From the NCBI GenBank assembly GCA_037833965.1, contig AP031357.1, positions 7,584,001-7,648,000 of the forward strand: 64,000 bases of DNA. The letters run 5' to 3'. This document shows, in pieces, positions 11,731-22,262 of this stretch. This stretch comes from Marchantia polymorpha subsp. ruderalis (taxonomy: Eukaryota > Streptophyta > Marchantiopsida > Marchantiales > Marchantiaceae). The translations under genes and the position numbers were made by a program. The notes under the pieces were generated by a model that ran no database searches, was not told the DNA's origin, and worked only from the letters and a program-made list of their open reading frames with translations. Position 1 is the stretch's first letter; each line of letters opens with the position of its first letter.

Positions 11731-13353
11731 TTAAGGAAGACCTGGAGGAAATACTGGTAAACCCATTGGCAATTCTCCACACTTAGTTATGACAACTGTT
11801 TTCAGGGGACGGTTCCAAAAATTTCTTGCATTCGCTGCACGATCATCGCCTAGAAACTCAGCGAAGTCATTAAATTGACGGATCTTTTCACTAGGTTTAT
11901 ACGTTGGAACCTTTGCCACAGCAGCCACCACGTCCAATCCTGCGAGTAAGCATATGAAAGATTCTGTTAGGCAATGGTGCTAAACACAAAGCCACTTCAC
12001 AAGGATTGACCACATGCTAGTGTATGAAACAAGAAACATAAGAACGCACTTCAAACACATTCATTTAATTCCATAGTGCATTTCTATGAAGTCTTCCTCC
12101 TGTTGCTCTTCAAAAGGTCTCCAAAGGTCAAGCGAATAGACAAAGTTGATCTAATTTCTTAGGCTCGATATCCTTAGGACGTACCTTCGAGCACAGTTCC
12201 AAAAACGATGTTGCCATTGTCAAGTTGCGTAGCTGGTCCTGGACCTGAAAAAAAAAACTGAGTGTCAAATTTCTCCAAAATTTACTATCTCCTCTTGCCA
12301 TCAGGACTTATGGAAGAAGGTGAAGAACTCTTCACATCACCAGTTTGTTATAGCTTTAAAAGGTGTAAAGACTCTTCGAATTCCACAGACGCGTGAGTTT
12401 TGAAGCATAGGCATCATGATATCCAAAATGAAGACCTCGTTTATGCTACGAATGCCAGCAGGCCAGATTATTCTCTGCCTTAGGCTCGTTTCGCCTCAGA
12501 ACACTGATTCAGCATGGGGTCTCAGTAATGTAGGGAGGCTCAAACCTGTGGTGATCAGAAACTGAACATTGCGGTAGTCAACATCGAGCTTCAAATCTTC
12601 CTCGTCATCGTTTTCGGACAAACAGAGAGACACAGTTCCTGGCCTCGTATGTGTTAACTTGTAAGCATTCCCATTCACAGTTTCTTTATTGCGGTCAAGT
12701 TTTATCAAGCCCGAGACCTCGCCCTTGTCCTTCGAGCCCTGCTTCCCAGCCTGGATATACTGACCGGGTAGAACCCTGTGGAATGTGGTCCCGGCGTATG
12801 ATGTTCCGGCTTGTCCTGTGCACATGGCTTTGAAATTCTTGACCGTCTGCGGAACCTGTCTTCCATACAAACCTATGACAATGCGACCCAAAGGTTCACC
12901 TACAGTGCAGATCTGCGAGGTGTTACCCAGAGTCCGATCCTTTCTCGAGTTGTTCGGGCAAATACTCAAATCTAAATATACCCTATCCGTAATCGTAGTG
13001 TCCACCTTCTCTACAGCTCTCACAGGCTCGCTTTTGCCACTCTCTATAATTTGACCGACATTCGAGGTCACCGTCTCGAGTCTGTCACTCTCCGCAAAGC
13101 CAGCGAGAGCGGGAACATCCTCAGCTAGCACCTCCGGGACCGCCACGGTTCCTGCTCCCATCAGTGCCGCCCCCAAATAAAAAATCTCTCGGCGGAAGCA
13201 AACGGACATGGCGCATTTCGCAGTCCTCCTCGTGGCGCTTCCATTCTGCCCCGTACGCACGACCACCCTCTCGTCGCTGGATTGTTCAGCTCGAGGGGAA
13301 GCTGTAGATGTCACACACAGCAACCTCGGGCAGTGCATCGCAAAAGACGCCAT
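11731..13353 (-). CDS. CYP28: cyclophilin-type peptidyl-prolyl isomerase, thylakoid-lumen type (CYP28)
   Basis: Three exons on the minus strand: 13353-12546, 12244-12185, 11939-11731. All introns are GT-AG and the total is 358 residues. Residues 1 to about 77 form a bipartite plastid/lumen presequence: a basic Ser/Thr/Arg-rich part, then a twin arginine (R54-R55) before a hydrophobic stretch (FYLGAALMGAGTVAVPEVLA), suggesting Tat import. The cyclophilin domain runs from about VYLDLSIC (125) and includes GRIVIGLYG, VPQTVKNFKAMCTG, FHRVLPG and NIVFGTVLEGLDVV. The C-terminal region (PSEKIRQFNDFAEFLGDDRA, then NRPLKTV and CGEL) matches plant CYP28 proteins. The catalytic arginine equivalent (R193) and Q201 are present. 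The Phe-Met pair after it is Gln-Tyr, and the Trp/His of the WLDGKHVVFG box is replaced (QLDNGNIVFG). Rotamase activity may therefore be weak and a binding or chaperone role is possible. CYP28 identity rests on overall pattern. Confidence 0.88.
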
Positions 13354-13872
13354 TTGAAAAGCCCACTACTCTGGAGCTCTCTGGCCCTTCCCGCCCCAGA
13401 CACCTGTCCCTATCACTGCTCCATGAGTACCCAGGTCCTCAATCCTGGGAAACGAGCTGAATTCCCTCAAATCGATCAGCCTCAAACCTCGCCCCGCGCT
13501 GTGTTCTTCCTTGAAGGTCCTGTGGGACTCATCTCGAATTCTTCATTCCAGAGCTCCCAAGGCAATGAATGACCCACACTGTCGGCATTTGCCAGTGATT
13601 TCTGATCGTGCTCGTGTGTAAAAGTTCGCTCCCATGAATTTCCAGAGCATCGATCCTGTCTCTGGCTTTGACAAATGGATCGGGAAGGATCGAGCGCACG
13701 ATCAGTTTCGGAGAATAACGAACGAACAAAATTGGAGGAAAGCGCACACTGGGGGATAAGATGTCTTCCACGTGGTTACTTCTGGGAATGACACGCGTCA
13801 CAAAGTCTTGCTGGCATGGAGATAAAGGCAGAGGATGAGTCCTAGGTGTACCGTTCTGGACGGACTGCACCA
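13354..13872 (-). promoter_or_regulatory. CYP28 upstream region
   Basis: This moderately GC-rich stretch lies just upstream of the CYP28 start and should hold its 5' UTR and promoter. No TATA box is obvious. Overlapping short ORFs on both strands have no family resemblance and are treated as chance. Confidence 0.35.
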
Positions 13873-13890
13873 CAGTACAGTACTGTACTG
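13873..13890. promoter_or_regulatory. 18-bp perfect palindrome with three GTAC cores
   Basis: CAGTACAGTACTGTACTG equals its own reverse complement and contains GTAC three times at 5-bp spacing. GTAC is the core recognised by plant SBP/SPL-domain factors and is the centre of copper-response elements. It sits 520 bp upstream of the CYP28 ATG. The motif is directly seen; a regulatory role is inference. Confidence 0.45.
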
Positions 13891-16800
13891 CACATTCTGC
13901 TTCTTTGGATTATACTCTTCTTGCCATGAACATAATTTACTCAAACAGATACGGCGGACCTTGTCAAAACTTCCCTAACTTGGAAATCTCAACAAAACAA
14001 AGCGTGTTTCAATATGATATTCAGATAGAAGGTGATAGGATAAAATGTTAATAAAACAGGAGAAAAACGTCGCCAATTTAAGAATCAAAAACGGGTAAAT
14101 CTTAAATCTGATTGAAAATATTTAATCTTGACGAGTCAAAGAAATTTCCACAGTAACAGCTGGAACAAAATCAATCCCTCAAAAATCTTAAATATTTTAT
14201 ACCAGTAACTCAGTTGATTCACTTTCAAAATGTACAAGAAATGAAGTCTTAGTAAAACATTTACTTTCGTTTTATTTCTAAAACGTAAGAAAACGTTAAA
14301 AACGTAAGATTTTAAACCGTAATAAATGTAAGATCGTAAGAAATTCCAAATATAGAATTTATATTATTCAAATGAAAATCGAAATAAAATTTTTATTTTA
14401 TGCTTGTGTCTTAAATATTCGGAATGAATAAAAATGTTTAATCGACTTAATATCGATTTTACATTTTATTCTTATTACTTTAATGTCATAAATCATATAT
14501 GGCTTATACAATGACATTTTTCAACCATACAATCAGATATAAAATTAAATTCATAGTCAAATGTTTGAATTTTTCTAAATTTTTTCATCCTAAACATTTC
14601 AAAATTGAACTATTGTACACCATTATTATCAACTTAAATAACTTTTTAGGTTTTCCCTATAATTATCAAAATTTTACAAAACTTTGTAACTGAATTAAAA
14701 ATTGTATAATTTATTTATTTAAATCATATGATGAATTGAAGTCAGTTTTAAAATCATAAAATATATTCGAGTTATACCAGCTAGTTATTTGCATAAATAT
14801 AGAAATTTCAACTTTAAAGCTTCAAAACATTACAATGCTACTTCATTTGTATTTGGTAATGATTACTTGCAACACCATCAATATTGTTTAAAATCACATA
14901 TGAGTTTTTGTAATATTTTTAAATGATGACACAAATTAATAGCATGGCGGTTGATATGACGGAAAAAATATTGCAAATAATTATGATGACTTTTTACTTG
15001 AAAAACTTTTACATTTTAAAGATTATATCAACTCTTATGTATCAAAACTTTTGATAAATCTTCAAAACTTGATATTATGAATCTAGCAATTACAAAATCA
15101 GAGCAGAGATCTGGGCGTCAAATATTGCTTGTCACTCTATAAATTTAAGGATTCAATTTTTAAATATATCATCATTATGATTTTTGAACCATTTTTGAAT
15201 TTTTTTAACGTAAAATTTAAAAAAATTAAGTTAAAATTTTGACTTGTATTGACATTGCTTGAGAATATTAAAAAATTAAATTGAAATTTTGAAATTTTAT
15301 TTTGTGATTCATAATAGATTTAATAATATTTGTAAACATTATGTATATTTATCATATTTAAAATAAATTTTTTTGATTATGTTAAGATATAAGTTTAGAC
15401 ACAATAGAGTATACACTTCCAAGATTAAAAATTTTAACTCATCAATATAAGTTCAAAAGCAATAATATGGTTTGTAATTTTATGAAATTGTAATATTATT
15501 TTATATGTAATTTCGTTTATTTATCATTTATTTTATATCATAATAATTTATTTTAAGAAATTCAGTTTGTTATAAATAGTTTAAAAAATTGAATGAAATC
15601 ATATCAAAAAATTTTAATTGAAGATTAAAAACACTTAGATTAATGGAACGAAATAAGATGTGGCAAAAAAATTATATAAAGAGTTTAATATTTTAAAACA
15701 TTATTGAAACTTATAACATAATTAAAAATGTATATATAAATCTATTTTAATATTGTATTATTTTCATGTGCAACAGATTTGTACATCTTTTGGATCTTAT
15801 ACAATTTCAATCTAATTTGATATAAATTTTCAAACAAGTCAATATTTTATTACAAAATATTAAAATATATTTCATTTTATGCAAAATTTCTATAGTTTGT
15901 CAGCAAATATTTATATCTCTAGCACATTTTTTTATTTAAAAATCATTCAAATCTTCAAATAAACATAATATGATATGTACATCTATCAAACATCAAGCTT
16001 TGTTCAAAATTAGACTTAATATATTGTGCACACAAAGTACATGGAATATATATATATATATATATATATACACTATGATGTGTGTTTTCATTTTTTTTAT
16101 TTGTGATTTATAAGATTCTTGTGCATTTTTTGTTACAACTGATATCAAAACGGGTAATTGGATCCAAGTTAATGCCATGGCAAATTTTTTGTGGTTGTGA
16201 GGGCTTGGATGAGGCACACTAGGCTGCAATATTCATCCAAACATTCATACGTCAAAGTTGGCAATGCACAACAAATGCAGTAATTTCAACAAGATTTAAA
16301 TATCTAAGTATTGATACTTTAATTCAAATTGAATGAAGAGAAGCGAAACATCTATACATATTTCCACAATAAAAGTGTAATATAGATATTTGGAAAAAAT
16401 CATATTGAAGGTGAACCTGTTCCAATATGAAACTTTAGTCATTTTTAAAAATTAGCTAGATGTTAAAGATGACAAGCTATTGCTTTTTTGTTATCAAGAT
16501 GTTATAGTGAAATTCTTTGACAATGCAAAACTTTATGTTAAGAAGGTCAAAGGAATTATAAAACATGCAATAGATGAAGAAAATCTTGTGGTATTTATCA
16601 AACTCTTGTTGGATGAACATGATCCCGAACAATAACGTTCTCTTAGAACCAAATTGTGGAAGCACTGAAAGTTTTGCTAAAGATTAGACATGTATTATGT
16701 GGATCTTCTTTACTTTTATATGTCATACACTAGCACATCCATTGAGAAAACTCTAAAAGGTTATAAATTTGATGATTGATAATGGATATGCAATCTACTA

Positions 16801-18310
16801 AAGCATCCGCAAATGAATTGTTTAGCAAGTTATTGAAACTTGAAATGTTGTTCATACAGGTAATCTAATTGATTCTGCTATGGGCAATCAAAGTATAAAA
16901 TCTAGCTTGTGAGAAGATAGAAGCACAGTATTTTCCATTGTACAAGCGGTATGAATTGGGCTTGACTACGCTATCAAGTTATGTTTTTTTGAGCAAAGCA
17001 AACACTCTAGAGAGTACTTATTTGATTCAATAAACTTATCATTAAAATGAGATTGAAACATGAGATTGTCAATAATTATTATGATAGTCAAAATGTGTTG
17101 TATCTTACTCTAAATAAAGTGATGGATAGCATAATGAAACACATCAACATCAAGTATCATTTTATCAAAAACACAGTATGTGATTAAAAGATTGAAGTAA
17201 TCAAGATTGACACTACACTCAATCCAACTCATGGGTTTACTAAAATAAATTCTTTAGAAAATTTTAGTAAATGTTGTACTACTAAGCAAGTTTTACATTT
17301 AGAGTATAATTAATGTTTACTATTAACCTTTGTTAACTTCATATTTTATTTTTCTATCATATTTTGGCTACGATTTAGTTCTAGTTGCTTTAGTGTAAAA
17401 ATTAGGTTATATTACATTTTCTTCTAGAATTTTGCACGGACTACGTATACAATTTATGGAGAAAACTGTCTCCAAGACATGACTTTAGGAAGATGTTGTT
17501 ACTAATAATTCAAGTCTTGAGTTAAATTTTAGTTAATCTAACTTGTATTAGGGTTAAATTTATGCTTAAACCTAATTAGTATGAGAACTAGAATTTTTAC
17601 TACATTGTATAAATAGAAGTACAAGCCACGGCTCACATGTAACACTTTGTAGGGATTTTTGTAAAAAATCTTTTGTTCTTCCATATGTAGTTGAAGAATG
17701 ATCAAACGTATATTTTTGTTGACGTTGAGTGTCTTCACATATTTTATAAGTGATTTATTGATTTTTGTGCAATTTTTTTTACATATGAATTACTTATTAC
17801 TATATGATCTAAATCATCATGATTTAATCAATTCAAATTTTAACTTATGAATATTAATACCAAAAAAATAAATGTGAATAAAGAAGCATAATATGTCTAA
17901 GGTATTATTGAATTCTTGTATACATACATACATATGTGTATATATACAAATATATTGCTAGATTCATATTAAAACTCAAATAATATAGTTTCATCCATCA
18001 GTATGTATGTCATAATCTACAAGGAATGAATTTTTTGACAACAATAGATGAACTTTTGTCCTAAAGTTGAAATACACCATTATATTCCTTTATCATCAAT
18101 ATCATTATGTTTCAGCTGTCAAATTTTATGCCAACGTTGAATATATTGATGTCATGTGATTGTTAATGTGAAAATATTAATTTTTTGATAAGATTATTAA
18201 AACTATAAGTGTCAAACCTGATTATCCTACATTTCCAGTGCAGAATTCATTTTGAACAGTTAAATGTCATTCATTAAATGTTGAATTCAACCTTTCACAG
18301 TTGTATTGTA
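13891..18310. other. very AT-rich block, no gene
   Basis: About 4.4 kb with very high A+T, many stops in all frames and a (TA)n microsatellite at 16046-16070. The only interpretable content is the decayed copia segment near 16950-17260 and possible LTR sequence after it. The base composition differs sharply from the flanking CYP28 locus, consistent with old transposon sequence eroded by cytosine deamination. Confidence 0.6.
16950..17260 (+). pseudogene. heavily decayed Ty1/copia RNase H region
   Basis: In one frame near 17075-17255 the translation gives YDSQNVLYLTLNKV, MKHINIKYHFIKN, a stop, then KIEVIKIDTTLNPTHGFTKI. This follows the copia RNase H C-terminal pattern ([12 protein letters not shown]...KHIDVRYHFVRE...KIDTKDNPADMLTK). 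About 100 bp upstream SSYVFLSKANTLES resembles the SGYVF segment of the same domain. Stops and frameshifts are frequent. Beyond it, near 17600-17645, TATAAATAG and neighbouring sequence could be an LTR promoter, but no partner LTR was found. Confidence 0.65.
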
Positions 18311-18465
18311 ACTATTGAAAAAATTAAATACAAACATCATATTTAAAATACATTTAGACTGTAAGTATTGAAAAAATTAAATACAAACATCATATTTAAA
18401 ACACATTTAGACTGTAACTATTGAAAAAATTAAATACAAACATCATATTTAAAATACATTTAGAC
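18311..18465. repeat. 53-bp tandem repeat, about three copies
   Basis: Units start at 18311, 18364 and 18417, each beginning A(C/G)TATTGAAAAAATTAAAT and 53 bp long; the third ends after 49 bp. Copies differ by one or two bases. It lies at the edge of the AT-rich block and is non-coding. Confidence 0.9.
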
Positions 18466-18744
18466 ATGTCAGAATCGGATGTTATCAACAGTTTTGAAAT
18501 CAATCAAATCATTAGTTACTTTTGTGTCACTCAAAGCCTACCATGGTAACAATTTTAACCCTATACATTAAACTCTAGTTAGCTCTAGATGGTGATACTG
18601 ATTCTCAATCAAACCGGTTACAAAAGATTTCATTCGCGCAACCCGTACATGATAATTTGCACATGGTTTGAATAAAGACAAATTTTTTTACTTGATTATA
18701 CCTCCATGGTGATAACGAATTTTTGTGCTAACAGATTGCTAACG

Positions 18745-19374
18745 AGATATTTGCTTGATGGGACCCCATCAAAACGTAAATTGCTTGATGGTACCCATCA
18801 AGTTTCAATTTATCCGATGGGACGCCACCAATAGTACACCGTCGGTGAATTCTAATACGCGTTCTAGTACGGATATATTCTTGTACAAATGAGTTCTAAT
18901 ACATGTTCTTTTACTAATATGTTCTAATTCATGTTTCTACGATGGTTTTGACTGCGTGCCATTGGAGTTTTAACAAAACTGGAAATGCTCTCGTCCTCAA
19001 GATTTCCAGACCCAATAGAATTTATCGAAGCTTATGGACATTAAGGGTTGCGCTCGCATTCCAAAAACAATTTGCACAAGCACACTAAATCGAAAAAAAT
19101 CCCTTTTGGATCTGGAAACAATGATCTGAGATGCAGAGCAATGCCATTGGAAGTATACCTTCCACTTCCAATAATCGTGAATTCTAATGTCAAACCATCA
19201 AATTTCTACTCCAGTATATCTACAGCATCAGACTGCCACAATGAAGATTTTTGAAAATTAAAAAAGTTCATCCTTGAAACAACGGTGACTTCTTAAGGAG
19301 CCGATTTGACGATGACGTGGATTGTTTGGGAGGTCCCATCGGGTAAATTGATAGGTCCCATCAAGCAAATATCT
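18745..19374. mobile_element. non-autonomous TIR element (about 630 bp)
   Basis: A perfect 21-bp terminal inverted repeat, starting AGATATTTGCTTGATGGGAC, lies at 18745-18765 and 19354-19374. The subterminal regions also mirror each other imperfectly: repeated TTGCTTGATGG and CCGATGGGAC motifs on the left and their complements (CATCGGGTAAATTGATAGG) on the right. No transposase is encoded; the short ORF inside (19048-19254) has no family resemblance. I could not find a convincing target-site duplication. The superfamily is unknown; a Mutator-like or foldback derivative is possible. Confidence 0.65.
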
Positions 19375-22262
19375 GGATTACTATAGTCCACAAATGCTCA
19401 TAATAGGTTGTAAACATCTTTAAGGATTTGTCGAATTATTATGAAAGTGCCCGATAAAATCATGGAAAGACAGCTACAAACATGTGTCAATACGCTCTTC
19501 CGTCGAAATGACCAACCACTCTACCACAAGATAAGAGTAAAAGGAAACGAATATAGCTTTGTTTGATTTGATGAGGAAAGCGAGGGAGCAATATAAGTAT
19601 GGGAAGACCTTTATAAGTCGTACTAGTTTGAAACAGAACGGTCGATGGATTATGCTCAGTAGCATCAAAATGGGGAAATAGGTCATACTGCACAGCTAGT
19701 AATATTCTTGATGTTTTCCTAGATCTATTATGCTCCTTTCGATAGATCTACGCCGTGAAAGGATGATCCCAAGCTCCGCCGACAAAGACCTGCCTCTCCC
19801 TTACACAGTACCGTGGGGTAAGAGTCAGCTCAAAACTTTAGTAACGGGGCCAAGTAAATAGCAAAAATTGATAAAATCCTTAGGCATCCGTACGAGGATG
19901 AAACCAAACGGGTTACACGGTCTAGGTCCACCGACATCTCACAAATCCTCCTGCACGTACACTGCTGTTGGTGATCCTCGATGTGAAATTCTGGTTGGCC
20001 ATTGTGCAAAATAGAAAAGTTATGATGGTGTGTAGGTGCAGCGAATCTGAGAATAAAGTACAGCATGGAAAATGGTGCCATCTCGTACGGACGAGTTCCA
20101 GTTTACAATCCGACGAATCTAGCGACGAACACATTTCTCTACCGCCGGTTGCAGCAGAAGTTGCGGTATATTGCCGAGGAAAATGAGTCCGGAAACTCCA
20201 GGTTCGGGCTCTCTGCCGACAATGCGGCGGAATGCGAAGCGCAGCATGTTTCCGACTGCCAACGCAATTTTCAAAATCACGGCAAAAGAACGGACGCAAG
20301 TGTGTGACGAAGTGAAATGTGTGAGTGAGCGGAGCGACAAGGATATAACGGACCATGTACAGCGCAGAGGACACGAGCAGCCTCTGCAGCAAAAAGCCGC
20401 ACGGTCGTTGAGGCCGAGACGATAGGATTCCGGGCTCCCCGTACGGGGAAAAGTCGCGCAACCGGATGTTCGTTGCAATCCAGATATCTCACAAAGGCCA
20501 GCAAGTCACGCAAAAGACATCCCAAGCGGGGGGGCGGGCGGATTATCACACTGACGCAAACGTCGCAGCAGTGCAAGTCTCCCACGTCCGTTATCGCGAC
20601 ACTTCTCTCTTCGGGGTCCTCAATCCCAATGGTGTCAGAGAACAAGCCTCCGGCGGGATACCCACCAGGTCAATCAATCAATCAACGGAAGGTCAACAGC
20701 AAGACGCCCAGGTTCCGGCACGTATGTAGGCCCCTTGTCCCGCATGCACGGTGGCACATGGGGCCGACGTCGGAGCAATGTCGCGATTCTTCCCCGCGAC
20801 GACGGGATGAAATCGGACGCAAAACGCGGGCGCGCGACTTTTCATGATCGCGACGCTTTGCATGCGACGACAGCAAAGGAGGTCGAGGAGAGGAGAAGGC
20901 GTCTAGAAATCGATGGAGCGGAAGAGTGAGTAGTCAAAGCGCGTAAGTATTCACGGCAGAAGGACGTAAAGCTGGCGAGCAAGCGGGCAGAGGGGGAGGA
21001 GTGGAGTGGAGTGGCCGAGCGCAGGCCCGAGGCCGAGGCCCAGAGAGAGCAAAAGTGGAGAGAGAGAGAGAGTAATGTACGAAGAAAGAAGGACGCGTGA
21101 GCACAAGAAACAGGGGGAGGCAGAGAGGGGAGCGCGGGGGAACAGGGCGAGCAAAGAGCAGGCAGGGGTGCTCTGGGGCAAGAGCGGGACGAGCATTGGG
21201 ACCGCTGGGGCTAGAAGGTCCCCTGTTGCTTCCCCGGGAGGAGGACGGGGCCAGGGGGCAGGCAGGACGAGGTGGGGGAGGCAGCGAGAGGCGAGCGGAG
21301 AGGGAGAAGAAAAGTGGCTCGCTTGCGGTTCGAGCTATAGCTGGTGGAAGGGGGGAGGGAGGACAGCTGCTCGCCAGGGCCCAGGGTCGTGACGACACGG
21401 GAGCGAGGAATCGAGAGTAGAATCGGGAACGAGGAAGAGACACAGAGAGGGAGAGATCGACAGGAAGCTTCCGTGACGTATGGCCGTCGATGGTGCTGGT
21501 GCTGGGGCTGGGGGTCGTTGAATGAACATTGGAGGAGCATGGCTTGCGACCCGGTGGTGGGGGTACAGATTGAGAGTGGGATTCAGTGAGATTGTGGCAG
21601 GTAGGAGTGGCGGGATGCGGTGGTGTTGAGAGGGGCAGCGAGCGTGCATGAATTAGACGACGAAGTAGGATGATGTTACAGCAGCAGCAGCAAAGGAGAG
21701 ACGGGGGAGGAAGACTAGCGACAGGAGAAAGCAGCTGAGCCTGTCCGTTTTGGAATTATGCAATGCTGACCCGTTGTAAGCGTCTTCATGCCTGGTTGAC
21801 TTCGGATTGAAGTGATTGGTTTGGCTGATTTCGATCTGCCAGTGTACTGTGAGCTGAGTCGGATGGATTCCGAGAGGCTCCTGCTTCCGTTTCATTACTT
21901 AGGTCTCAAAAAGTTGATGCTTGGTAGTTCCAGGAAGAATCCATGTAAAACTCGTCGCAGAACATCATTGCAGGCCAGGTTACTGCTCGATTTGCTGTGC
22001 ACCAAAATCTCTGTATGAGTCACCGTTGACTGTGACCTGATTATCGAAAGGGCTGCATCATTTTTCTTCTGAGATCAGATTTCTTGCGGCTAGTGTTAGT
22101 CGTATGAGCTTGTGCTCATGCGACTACTTACTAGATTGCCATGATGTTTAGTAAGGAAAGCATTGGTGTGTGCTACACGTTCATCCACTTTGGGCCCTCG
22201 TCTAGCTGTGTGTCTCGGGAGTGAAATCAAGTATGCTGAGGCTTTCAATGGACTTGTTCTAG
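19375..22262. other. spacer and GC-rich island upstream of PAT10
   Basis: Base composition shifts from AT-rich to GC-rich at about 20.0 kb and stays GC-rich to about 21.6 kb, with long purine-rich tracts (GAGAGAGAGA near 21060, AGGGGGAGG-like runs to 21450). Many long ORFs overlap here on both strands, but they have low-complexity composition and no family match, so I treat them as composition artefacts. The island most likely contains the promoter and 5' UTR of the PAT10 gene. Its first coding exon with the true ATG should lie here or just after, but I could not fix it. Confidence 0.5.

Noticed and set aside
20934-21649. Several long overlapping ORFs on both strands in the GC-rich, purine-rich island before PAT10
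   Set aside because: Composition is low-complexity (Ser/Pro/Leu on one strand, Arg/Glu/Gly on the other) and follows directly from AG-rich DNA; no family features and no shared splice structure.
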